Source: Fusobacterium sp. (GTDB lineage Bacteria > Cyanobacteriota > Vampirovibrionia > Gastranaerophilales > Gastranaerophilaceae). From it: a stretch of 33,478 bases of DNA. Both the position numbers and the translations under genes were made by a program. Shown piece after piece: positions 14,730-22,749 of the stretch. The stretch is from positions 1 through 33,478 of the forward strand of contig JAMPIJ010000013.1 of the NCBI GenBank assembly GCA_023662905.1, in the 5' to 3' direction. The notes beneath the pieces are model-generated. The model was not told the origin of the DNA, made no database searches, and saw only the letters and a list, made by a program, of their open reading frames with translations. Positions within the stretch are counted from its first letter, which is position 1. Each line of letters starts with the position of its first letter.

Positions 14730-16130
14730 CTATTGTACCACAAAAGTATTTTTCAAATAATCAGAAATTCCGTGGGCGATAGCTCTGGCGCATTTTTCAC
14801 GGAATTTTTCGTTGATTAAAAGCGCGTTGTCCTCAGGATTGATAAGATAGGCAAGTTCGACGAGAACGCTGAGCGCGTTGGTGTTGCGAACAACCGCTAA
14901 ACTTCCCTGACGAACCCCGTCGTTTTGGGTTTGGGCTTCGGTATTCAGCGCGTTAAGAATTGATTGCGCAAGATTTTTGGCTTGCGGATAGTAGTAATAA
15001 ACGCTTGTTCCACGGTGTTCAAGCGGGTTTAGATGGTCAGGAAGCGCGTTGCCGTGAATGCTTACAAAAATACTTGAATCGTTTTCGTTTGTAATTTCAA
15101 CACGTTTTTTGAGCGAAACCTTTTCATCTTTTTCACGCGTCATAATCACATTTGCGCCCTGCCGGCGAAGTTCCTTTTGAAGTTTCAGTGCGACATCGAG
15201 CGTAATATCTTTTTCGAAGTCGCCAAGACAGCCGATTGCGCCTTTTTCGTTTCCGCCGTGACCCGCGTCGACAGTTATTGTAATATTTTTCAGCGGATTA
15301 TTTGGAGAAATTTTAGGCATTTTACGAATTGTCAGGATAAATTGATCATCCTTAAACTCTGCACTGTAGCCAAAAAGCTGGTGCTGGAGTGGAAAATACA
15401 ATTCATAAGGCGAATCCGGTTTTGTCACGAGGTTATAGAAATTCAACCCCAAACCATTTTCAAAATCCTTGTCATTATTTTCTTTGACGATATAAGGCGT
15501 TTTGTTGCTCAACATAAAGGTATAAACAAGGTCTTTGCCGGTGTCTTTAAAATTTTTCGAAATAATCGTCGAACGTGCGGCCTGAACGGTTTCGTCAGAT
15601 CTTACAGCAGATTTTGCAACCCAGTATTTTTCGTTATTGCCGAGCGTTACACGGTAGAATTTACCGAGTTCACCGTCGATATAGAGCGGAACATCTTTTT
15701 GCAAATGTACAATTCTATTAATCCCTGCAGACACCGGCGTTGTGCGGATAGGAGTTTTATCATCTTTTGTATAAACAAGCTTTGGCGTCGGGTAAACATT
15801 AACCTGCGGCGCTGCTTTTTTGTCTTTTGACGGAGGTGGAGCCGGTTTCCACGTTGAATTAATATGATAAACAAGTTCTTCCCCGTTAGATTTAAGAGTA
15901 AAAACATTGTCGCCGTGATTAAGTTTTACGAAATGTGCAAACCCGCCGGACGGGTGAACCCTTACAGCCTCACCGTTTATCACAAGCGGGCTGTCAGTAT
16001 CCGCAGAGCCAACGAAAAACGTAGTTTTCCCATTAATACTTACTTTATCTTTTTTAGGGTAAACAACATCAAGCGCAAAAGCGTTCAGGGATGTACAAAA
16101 TATAATTAAAATCAAAAATAAATATCTCAT
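14730..16130 (-). CDS. N-acetylmuramoyl-L-alanine amidase (Amidase_3) with long N-terminal region
   Basis: A 466-residue periplasmic wall hydrolase that splits the lactyl-peptide bond, as AmiA/B/C do at division. The signal peptide spans residues 1-19 (cleaved after AFA). Residues 20-275 hold an SH3-like part (LYIDGELGKFYRVTL...EKYWVAKSAV, about 148-176) and other beta-rich segments. The catalytic domain spans about 282-462. Zinc ligands are His291 (DAGHGG), Glu306 (FEKDITLDVA) and His359 (SIHGNA), with catalytic Glu425 (VELAYL). It heads the operon. Its promoter ends 7 nt before the ATG, so the mRNA is probably leaderless. It diverges from the ftsI-like gene. Confidence 0.93.
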   Translation of the reverse strand: MRYLFLILIIFCTSLNAFALDVVYPKKDKVSINGKTTFFVGSADTDSPLVINGEAVRVHPSGGFAHFVKLNHGDNVFTLKSNGEELVYHINSTWKPAPPPSKDKKAAPQVNVYPTPKLVYTKDDKTPIRTTPVSAGINRIVHLQKDVPLYIDGELGKFYRVTLGNNEKYWVAKSAVRSDETVQAARSTIISKNFKDTGKDLVYTFMLSNKTPYIVKENNDKDFENGLGLNFYNLVTKPDSPYELYFPLQHQLFGYSAEFKDDQFILTIRKMPKISPNNPLKNITITVDAGHGGNEKGAIGCLGDFEKDITLDVALKLQKELRRQGANVIMTREKDEKVSLKKRVEITNENDSSIFVSIHGNALPDHLNPLEHRGTSVYYYYPQAKNLAQSILNALNTEAQTQNDGVRQGSLAVVRNTNALSVLVELAYLINPEDNALLINEKFREKCARAIAHGISDYLKNTFVVQ

Positions 16131-16137
16131 ATTGCAA

Positions 16138-16166
16138 ATTATATAGTCATAACACAGTTTTTACAA
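16138..16166 (-). promoter_or_regulatory. Amidase operon promoter, probably leaderless
   Basis: On the minus strand: TTGTAA (16166-16161), a 17-nt spacer, a perfect TATAAT (16143-16138). Only 7 nt separate it from the ATG at 16130, and there is no Shine-Dalgarno sequence. Confidence 0.7.
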
Positions 16167-16168
16167 AA

Positions 16169-16195
16169 TTCTTAATCTTATTTAATAATTAAGAA
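16169..16195. promoter_or_regulatory. Inverted repeat between divergent amidase and ftsI promoters
   Basis: TTCTTAAT (16169-16176) and ATTAAGAA (16188-16195), perfect 8-bp arms with an 11-nt gap, sit just upstream of the amidase -35. It could be an operator for both directions. The arms are AT-rich, so the call is tentative. Confidence 0.3.
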
Positions 16196-16252
16196 CAAAA
16201 GATTTTGTTATGATAAAATAATATAAGAATAGGGATTTCGGAGTAAGTTAAG

Positions 16253-18061
16253 TTGTATAATAAGCAGGATGAAGCCTACAGACGCAGACAAGAACGCGTT
16301 GATCAAATAAGAAAAGAAGCCTCAAAAGCCAGAAGAAAAAAAGATAACAGCGGAATGACAAGCGAAGAAAAAAGGTTTGAGATGTTTCAAACAAGACTTT
16401 CTGCAGTTTTTATATTCTTGTTGGTCGTTGTTGGACTTTTCATTATCTATTTATTTTTAATTCAGGTTGTCGACGTGCGCCACTACCGTGCAAAAGCGAG
16501 TTTACAGCGTTCCGGCAGACTGTTTACAATGCGCGGCGATATTTTTGACCGTAACGGTACAAAACTTGCGACCGATAAAATTTACTCAGATGTCTACGCG
16601 CACCCACGCGATTATGTTCACGAACCCGAAGAACTCGCTAAAATTTTGGCGCCTGTTCTGAAAATGCCAAAAGAAAAACTTCTCAAAAAATTAAAAAGCG
16701 AAATCCCTGTAATCACGCTTGCCAAAGACGTTGACAGAAGCACCGCAAAAGCGATTGCGAAATTACAACTTAGAGAAATCAGCCTTGGTAAGAAAAATGT
16801 TCGCGAATATCCTCAAGGAACGCTTGCAGCACACGTTTTGGGCTACTATAACGCTGACGCCGAGATTTCAAACGGTGTTGAATACACAGCCAAAGACAAA
16901 CTTGAACACGTATTGAACCCGTTCTCGTTCAAGAAAACACCTGACGGAAGCATTATTTATGACTTTACAACTGACGCTGTTGCCGCTACAACAAAACAAA
17001 AAGGGGAAGATGTTACATTAACAATCAACGCGGCAATCCAACACGTTTGCGAAAAAGAAATTGAAAAAATGGTTCGTGAAAAAGACGCGCTCCGTGGAAC
17101 CGTTATCGTTATGAACCCGAAAAACGGCGAAATACTTGCGATGGCGGCATATCCAACGTTCGACCCGAACCACTACAAAACATTTAAACAAAACCAGCTT
17201 AAAAACTGGATGTTAACAGACGTATTCCCTCCGGGGTCAACGTTCAAAATCATTACTGTCGCTAGTGCGATGGAACTCGGCAAAATCAACCGTTATACAA
17301 AAATCAACGACACCGGTAAAATGATGGTCGGCCGCCGCGAAATCAAAAACTACGACTATCGCAACCACCCGAACCCTGGGATGATTTCGCTTGCATACCT
17401 CTTTGAACACTCAAGCAACATCGGTTCTGCAAAAATTTCGCTGATGATGCCGCGCGAAGAGTTCCACGAAATGCTTACAAAATTTGGCTTCGGCGCAAGA
17501 ACAGGAATTGACCTCCCTGGAGAATCTGTCGGTTTGCTTCCGGCGGCCAAACGCTGGGACGAAAGCCGCCGTGTTACAATGGGTTACGGCTATGGAACCT
17601 CCGTTACTGCAATCCAAATGATTTCTGCGGTTTCTGCACTCGCAAACAAAGGCGTAAAAGTTACTCCGCACGTTATTAAATATAACGAAGAAGAAAAAGC
17701 GGCAAAAGTTTTCGAAACGCCGGTTGTTTCAGAACAAACAGCCAAAACTATCACCGACCTGCTTGTTGAATCAATCAACAACGGCCGTTCAAATATAAAA
17801 CTTGAAAAATTCAACGTTGCGGCAAAAACAGGTACTTCAAGCAAATCCGTTGAAAACGGTAAAGGTTACACAAACCTTTCATACACCTCAACTGTCGGCT
17901 ACTTCCCTGCGGAAGACCCGAAAGTCATCATATACGTAATGGTCGACAGTGCGCGTAACGGCCCTGCGTGGGGTAACACTGTTGCAGCGCCTGTATGGCG
18001 TGAAGTTGCACTTCAATGCGCACGAATCTTAAACCTTAAACCAGACAAAATAAAAAAATAG
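16253..18061 (+). CDS. ftsI: Class B penicillin-binding protein (FtsI/PBP2 type transpeptidase)
   Basis: A 602-residue peptidoglycan cross-linking enzyme for the septum or side wall. A basic cytoplasmic tail (1-45) is followed by one membrane helix (about 51-72). The dimerisation domain begins with RGDIFDRNGTKLA (about 94-106). The transpeptidase has Ser329 in STFK, the motif SSN (387-389) and KTG (525-527). The start is TTG at 16253 with GGAG about 9 nt upstream; no ATG fits before the tail. murE follows 13 nt later, the order found in many division clusters, which favours FtsI over PBP2 (MrdA). Confidence 0.9.
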   Translation: MYNKQDEAYRRRQERVDQIRKEASKARRKKDNSGMTSEEKRFEMFQTRLSAVFIFLLVVVGLFIIYLFLIQVVDVRHYRAKASLQRSGRLFTMRGDIFDRNGTKLATDKIYSDVYAHPRDYVHEPEELAKILAPVLKMPKEKLLKKLKSEIPVITLAKDVDRSTAKAIAKLQLREISLGKKNVREYPQGTLAAHVLGYYNADAEISNGVEYTAKDKLEHVLNPFSFKKTPDGSIIYDFTTDAVAATTKQKGEDVTLTINAAIQHVCEKEIEKMVREKDALRGTVIVMNPKNGEILAMAAYPTFDPNHYKTFKQNQLKNWMLTDVFPPGSTFKIITVASAMELGKINRYTKINDTGKMMVGRREIKNYDYRNHPNPGMISLAYLFEHSSNIGSAKISLMMPREEFHEMLTKFGFGARTGIDLPGESVGLLPAAKRWDESRRVTMGYGYGTSVTAIQMISAVSALANKGVKVTPHVIKYNEEEKAAKVFETPVVSEQTAKTITDLLVESINNGRSNIKLEKFNVAAKTGTSSKSVENGKGYTNLSYTSTVGYFPAEDPKVIIYVMVDSARNGPAWGNTVAAPVWREVALQCARILNLKPDKIKK

Positions 18062-18074
18062 GAGATCTTATATA

Positions 18075-19598
18075 ATGAAACTTGACGAACTGATTGAATA
18101 TTTAGACTACAAAGACCTAATCAACTTCAAAGACGTTGAAATCACAGGACTTTCATATAATTCTGCAACGACTAAAAAAGGCGACATTTTTGTCTGCTTA
18201 GTCGGCGAACACACAGACGGCCACAAATTTGCCCAAAGTGCGGTAGACAGCGGCGCGGCGGCGTTGTTAGTTGAAAAAGAATTACCGATAAATATTCCTC
18301 AAGTTCGAGTTTCATCAACCCGTCACAGAATCGCCGATATCGCAGACCGCTTCTATTCTAGCCCGTCTAAGTCAATGAACTTAATCGGTATCACCGGCAC
18401 AAACGGCAAAACTACAGTCACACACCTTATCCAAAAAATCTTAGAAGAAAACGGTGAAAAATGTGCGCTTATCGGAACCTTAGGCTACAAACTTTCATCA
18501 AACGGCGAATACCGCGACGCAAAACACACAACACCTCAAGCGCCGGAGCTTCAAGCTACACTCCGAATGATTAAAGATGTTGAAAAAATTGAAAACGTTG
18601 TGATGGAAGTAAGTTCTCACGCGCTAGAACAAAACCGCGTTGGCGGCTGTCGCTTCAAAGGCGCTGTTTTGACAAACTTAACTCAAGATCATTTGGACTA
18701 TCACATCACAATGGACAACTATTTCGCGGCAAAAGCAATGCTTTTCCAAAGCCTTGAAAAGTCGATTTATCCAAACGTTGACAGCATCGACGAACTTGAA
18801 CCGTCTGAAATTCCGTTTGCCGTAATCAACGCGGACGACCTTTACGCAGAACGTTTCCTAAACGCTACTTCTAACGTAATCCGCAAATACACTTACGGCG
18901 TCAAAACCCAATCAGATTTTATGGCAAAAGATATTAAATTCTCGCTCAATGGCGCAGAATTCACGCTTTCAACACCTGAAAAAGAATACAAAGTCAGCCT
19001 GAATTTGAACGGAATGTTCAGCGTTTATAACGTTTTGGCGTCACTCACAGCGGCTTACGCGATGGGAATCTCAATTGACACTGCAATTAAAGCTCTCGAA
19101 AGCGTTCACGGCGTTGCAGGAAGATTTGAAGTGGTCGTCAAAAAACCGCTTGTAATCGTAGACTACGCGCACACTCCGGACGGACTTGAAAACGTTCTTA
19201 AATCAGCACGCGAAATCACACCGGCTGGCGCAAAACTTATATGTCTTTTCGGTTGCGGCGGCGACAGAGATGCAACAAAACGTCCAAAAATGGGCGCTAT
19301 TGCAGAAAAACTTGCAGACAAAATCGTTATCACAAGCGACAACCCGCGTTCAGAAGACCCGCAGCAAATCATCACAGATATTATCGCAGGGCTTAAATCC
19401 GTAAACACCCAAAACGTTGTCGTAGAACAAGACCGCGGTTCTGCTATCGCTTTATTGAAAACAATTGCGCAAAACAACGATGTCGTCGTAATAGCCGGCA
19501 AAGGCCACGAGGATTATCAAATCCTAAAAGATAAAACCATCCACTTTGACGACAGAGAAGAAGCAAGAAAAGTTTTCGCAGGGAGCATTATCGGTTAA
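18075..19598 (+). CDS. murE: UDP-MurNAc-tripeptide synthetase (meso-DAP adding)
   Basis: The cytoplasmic ATP-dependent ligase that adds the third amino acid to UDP-MurNAc-L-Ala-D-Glu. The N-terminal Mur domain is followed by the P-loop ITGTNGKTT (about 106-114), then the central domain with LTNLTQDHLDYH and the C-terminal domain with DYAHTPDGL. The DNPRSEDP motif near residue 416 marks specificity for meso-diaminopimelate, so the wall is of the DAP type. The 507 residues are normal. AGGAGA lies 8 nt before the ATG. The stop overlaps the nagA ATG as TAATG. Confidence 0.96.
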   Translation: MKLDELIEYLDYKDLINFKDVEITGLSYNSATTKKGDIFVCLVGEHTDGHKFAQSAVDSGAAALLVEKELPINIPQVRVSSTRHRIADIADRFYSSPSKSMNLIGITGTNGKTTVTHLIQKILEENGEKCALIGTLGYKLSSNGEYRDAKHTTPQAPELQATLRMIKDVEKIENVVMEVSSHALEQNRVGGCRFKGAVLTNLTQDHLDYHITMDNYFAAKAMLFQSLEKSIYPNVDSIDELEPSEIPFAVINADDLYAERFLNATSNVIRKYTYGVKTQSDFMAKDIKFSLNGAEFTLSTPEKEYKVSLNLNGMFSVYNVLASLTAAYAMGISIDTAIKALESVHGVAGRFEVVVKKPLVIVDYAHTPDGLENVLKSAREITPAGAKLICLFGCGGDRDATKRPKMGAIAEKLADKIVITSDNPRSEDPQQIITDIIAGLKSVNTQNVVVEQDRGSAIALLKTIAQNNDVVVIAGKGHEDYQILKDKTIHFDDREEARKVFAGSIIG

Positions 19599-20497
19599 TG
19601 AGAACAAAACCTCTAATTGAACAACATTTTCACGGAGCATTCGGCGTAGATTTCAACACCGCCACAAGCGACGAAATCCTTGAGGTTTCGCGCGAATTAT
19701 ATAACCTTGGCGTTGGCGGAATCTTCCCGACTCTGGTGACTGACACAATCGAGAACCTTAAAAGACAAATTTCGACAATTAAAACTGCACACAAGCGGCA
19801 AGAATCAGGAATGGCACGGATTTTAGGGGTTCACTTAGAGGGCGTATTCCTAAATCCTAAGAAAAAAGGGATTCATAACGAAAAACATTTTCTTATGCCA
19901 ACCCCTGAAAACTTTCGCGAACTTGAAGACGAAATCATAAAAATCGTCACACTCGCACCGGAATTGGATTTAGGGCTTATTGATTATCTACACTCCCGCG
20001 GAATAAAAGTTCAGGCCGGTCACTGCACAGGCGGAGATTTGTCAAAATGCGACGGCGTCACCCACCTTTTCAACGCAATGGGTGAAATCAACCACCGCGA
20101 CACTAAAACAGCGCTTGCGGCGCTTCTTGATGATAGAATTTATACAGAAATCATCGCCGATGGCTGTCACCTTTCAGACGATATTTTAGAACTTGTTTTT
20201 CGCACTAAGCCGATTGATAAAATTCTTTTAATCAGCGATTGTCTTCCAATTACCGCAAGCGATATGACAGAAGCCGTTTTTGCAGATGAAGAGATTTTCT
20301 ACGACGGCGAACGTGCGACATCAAAATCAGGAACCCTCGCCGGAAGCACAAAACTCTTACCCGAAATTGTAAAAATTCTAGGCGAAAAAGGTCTGTTCAC
20401 CCCGCAATTAATCGAAAATTCCTACCGTTATCACGGAATTTCAACTGATAAATTCATCGAAATCGACGAAGATTTTAATCTTTCCGCTGTGAATTAG
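19598..20497 (+). CDS. nagA: N-acetylglucosamine-6-phosphate deacetylase, short form
   Basis: An amidohydrolase that converts GlcNAc-6-P to GlcN-6-P, feeding wall sugar back to the GlmS/GlmU route. It starts right at the metal-binding region: His10 and His12 in QHFHGAFG. It then has HLEGVFLNPKKKGIH (metal Glu and substrate loop), QAGHCTG, THLFNAM and the catalytic Asp in LISDCLP. The 299 residues lack about 50-80 found in enzymes like the E. coli one, including the N-terminal strands of the beta-sandwich. The start overlaps the murE stop, so coupling is expected. The 3' end overlaps the convergent pilin gene by 23 bp. Confidence 0.9.
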   Translation: MRTKPLIEQHFHGAFGVDFNTATSDEILEVSRELYNLGVGGIFPTLVTDTIENLKRQISTIKTAHKRQESGMARILGVHLEGVFLNPKKKGIHNEKHFLMPTPENFRELEDEIIKIVTLAPELDLGLIDYLHSRGIKVQAGHCTGGDLSKCDGVTHLFNAMGEINHRDTKTALAALLDDRIYTEIIADGCHLSDDILELVFRTKPIDKILLISDCLPITASDMTEAVFADEEIFYDGERATSKSGTLAGSTKLLPEIVKILGEKGLFTPQLIENSYRYHGISTDKFIEIDEDFNLSAVN

Positions 20498-21458
20498 CGA
20501 TTTCATCGTCACTAATCTGATTTGACAGCGCCGCGTAAACAACCGATTTTGCGGCCCACGATGCAGGTTTAACCATATTATTATAAAATAATACAGGGAA
20601 AATATCGCTTATATCTTTAGTCTTAACAGTGCAATCAGTCAACAACATACCCGGAAGCGCGTTTTTACCATAAGTTGTAATATAACTATCTTCACCCTCA
20701 GAACAAGAAATCACGCGATTCGGCCCCTCAGGCCCGTTAACGTCTAAATAACCGTAGCAAGGGTTAGATTCCAAACAATACGCCTGCGCAGGGTCGTATG
20801 TGAATGTCATACCGTCTTCCAACATAAACATTCTGCCCTGATTGAACCCGCCCTCTTCAAGAGATCTTCCCTCACACAAAGGCGCAAGGCTTCCGGAACC
20901 CTGAATAATACTTGAAGTCCAGTATGCACGCGATTTAAAATCCGGTTTAATTTCCGCGTCAGTAACGCCTGGTTCACCTGCGATTCGAACCTGAACACTT
21001 GCGACATCGGCTCTGCTTGCGCATTTAAGCGAAATATCTGCCGGCGCGACTGCATAGTTTGTAAGTTCGTTAGATGATTTAAGATTCAAATTACTCATCC
21101 AAAGATGGAATAACGATGGCGTATCAGGGTGCAAATCCGAAAATGTATCCTGCCCCGGAACGCTCTGCGTATTAAACCCGATTACAGGGCCATCGACCGC
21201 ACCACCGGGGACATTATAAGTCGCGGTTGGAGCATCTACCGTTCCGTAATAACCATTAGTGCCGGAAAAATCATATCCGTTTGTACCGTAATTCGTTGCC
21301 GCGGCACGGGATAAACTATTTAAGCCTTTCAGAAAACTAATTCTGCGCTGCTTACCTGCTGAATGAGCGAGAAATGTAGGGATAACAAGTGCTGAAACAA
21401 TACCCACGATTGTCATCGCAATTAAAACTTCAGCCATAGTAAACGCGTTTTTTTTCAA
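20475..21458 (-). CDS. Type IV pilin-like protein, paralogue 1
   Basis: A 327-residue prepilin-like protein. A short leader KKNA is followed by FTMAEVLIAMTIVGIVSA with Glu5, the classic type III signal cut by prepilin peptidase. The -1 residue is Ala, not Gly. A large globular region follows, with NYGTNGYDFSGTNGYYG, RMFMLEDGMTFTYD, SNPCYGYLDVNG and PNRVISCSE, and paired cysteines. The start is TTG at 21458 with AAGGAA upstream; the first ATG lies after the conserved leader. It is clearly homologous over most of its length to the next gene upstream. It probably belongs to a pilus, secretion or competence system whose machinery is not in this window. Confidence 0.9.
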   Translation of the reverse strand: MKKNAFTMAEVLIAMTIVGIVSALVIPTFLAHSAGKQRRISFLKGLNSLSRAAATNYGTNGYDFSGTNGYYGTVDAPTATYNVPGGAVDGPVIGFNTQSVPGQDTFSDLHPDTPSLFHLWMSNLNLKSSNELTNYAVAPADISLKCASRADVASVQVRIAGEPGVTDAEIKPDFKSRAYWTSSIIQGSGSLAPLCEGRSLEEGGFNQGRMFMLEDGMTFTYDPAQAYCLESNPCYGYLDVNGPEGPNRVISCSEGEDSYITTYGKNALPGMLLTDCTVKTKDISDIFPVLFYNNMVKPASWAAKSVVYAALSNQISDDEIANSQRKD

Positions 21459-21489
21459 TTTTAAAATTCCTTATGTTTTTACGAAAAAA

Positions 21490-21514
21490 GCGAGAGAGAA
21501 TAATCCCCTCTCGC
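21490..21514. terminator. Terminator between the two pilin genes
   Basis: GCGAGAG (21490-21496)/CTCTCGC (21508-21514) with A and T runs on each side. It ends the upstream, strongly promoted pilin gene and makes the downstream paralogue depend on readthrough or its own promoter. Confidence 0.8.
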
Positions 21515-21540
21515 TTTTTGGATTTCGAGTTTATACGAAA

Positions 21541-22569
21541 CTACGGAGTAGTTGAAGCTGCTCCTGCAGAATCGGTTTGGTTAGATTTTTTAGAATAAAG
21601 AACTGATTTAGCTGCAATTGATGCAGGTTTTACAGTTGAACCATAGAACAATACAGGATAAATATCTGTAATATCTTTAGATTCTACAGTACAGTCAGCT
21701 AACAACATACCAGCATTAGCGTTTCTACCGTAAGTGCTAATCCAACCATCTTTATTTGCTTTACCGCCTGTAACTTCTTCAGAACAAGCGATTACACGGT
21801 TAGGGCCAGCAGAACCGTTAACGTCTAAGTAACCATAGCAAGGGTTAGATTCAGAACAGTAAGCTTGCGCACCGTCATAAGTGAATGTCATACCATCTTC
21901 AAGTGTGAACATACGACCGTGGTTGAAACCACCTTGAGCCAAAGTTCTACCATCGCAGAAGTTAGCCAAGCCGCCTGAACCTTGGATAGGGCTAGCAGCG
22001 CCTAAACGAGATTCCAAATCAGCAGGAAGAGTTGCAGATGTGCCTGAAGAACCAGGTACACTGTAGTTAATTGTAGTAACATTAGCGTTACCAGCACAGC
22101 TTAATAATGCATCTGAAGGCATAACTGCGTAGTTAACACTTTCGTTAGAGTTTTTCATGTTCAAGTTATTTTGGAACAAGTGGAATAATGATGGAGTTTC
22201 AGGGTGCAAATCACTTGTAGTATCAAGTTCTGCACTAGACGCGGTGTTGAAACCAATAATAGTTGCTTCTGCGCCTTCAGGTAATGCTGTAGCAGAACCA
22301 TTTTCATCAGTACCACCATTATCAAACTGGTTAGTAGGAGTTGCACCGCCACCAGCATAACCGTTAGTACCAGAGAAGTCATAACCTTCTGTTGCGTAGT
22401 TAGCAGAAGCTGCTTGAGTCAATACTGTTATACCTTTTTTAAATCCTGTTCTAAATTGTGCGCCGGCTGTGTTTGCCATGAATGTAGGGATAGTCATTGC
22501 GGCTACAACACCGATAATTGCTAACGCGATTAATACTTCCGCTAAAGTAAACGCGAATCTTTTAGTCAT
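21541..22569 (-). CDS. Type IV pilin-like protein, paralogue 2
   Basis: 342 residues, starting MTKRFA, then FTLAEVLIALAIIGVVAA with Glu5 and -1 Ala. The globular part matches paralogue 1: NYATEGYDFSGTNGY, FNHGRMFTLEDGMTFTYDG, SNPCYGYLDVNG and GPNRVIACSE. Variable Gly/Thr/Asn-rich loops lie between. ATG 22569 is chosen because GAGG precedes it; an upstream in-frame ATG (22632) would add a 21-residue hydrophobic or basic stretch that spoils the leader. A consensus-like promoter and a 5' hairpin suggest high expression, so this may be the main subunit of the pair. Confidence 0.92.
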   Translation of the reverse strand: MTKRFAFTLAEVLIALAIIGVVAAMTIPTFMANTAGAQFRTGFKKGITVLTQAASANYATEGYDFSGTNGYAGGGATPTNQFDNGGTDENGSATALPEGAEATIIGFNTASSAELDTTSDLHPETPSLFHLFQNNLNMKNSNESVNYAVMPSDALLSCAGNANVTTINYSVPGSSGTSATLPADLESRLGAASPIQGSGGLANFCDGRTLAQGGFNHGRMFTLEDGMTFTYDGAQAYCSESNPCYGYLDVNGSAGPNRVIACSEEVTGGKANKDGWISTYGRNANAGMLLADCTVESKDITDIYPVLFYGSTVKPASIAAKSVLYSKKSNQTDSAGAASTTP

Positions 22570-22631
22570 TGTTAAATACCTCGTCTTTCTTTTATATATT
22601 TTTAACCAACTAAATAATATACAAACCATCA

Positions 22632-22683
22632 CGGCGTACCGCCGCGTATATTAACTATACCATAATTAACTATTTTGTGTCAA
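22632..22683 (-). promoter_or_regulatory. Strong promoter and leader hairpin of pilin paralogue 2
   Basis: On the minus strand: a perfect TTGACA (22683-22678), an 18-nt spacer, TATAGT (22659-22654). The transcript begins near 22647 with a GC-rich hairpin, CGGCG-GTA-CGCCG (22644-22632), at its 5' end, followed by about 60 nt of AT-rich leader. A 5'-terminal hairpin often stabilises abundant mRNAs. Confidence 0.7.
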
Positions 22684-22749
22684 TAGTTTATTAATTTTTA
22701 TAACAATTTCTAATACTCAAGAACCCACCCAAAAGGATTAGGGCAAGGT

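Noticed and set aside
15177-15830. A 217-codon open frame on the plus strand
   Set aside because: It is antisense to the amidase gene, has no ribosome binding site, and its composition (many Arg, Cys, Phe) is typical of a shadow frame.
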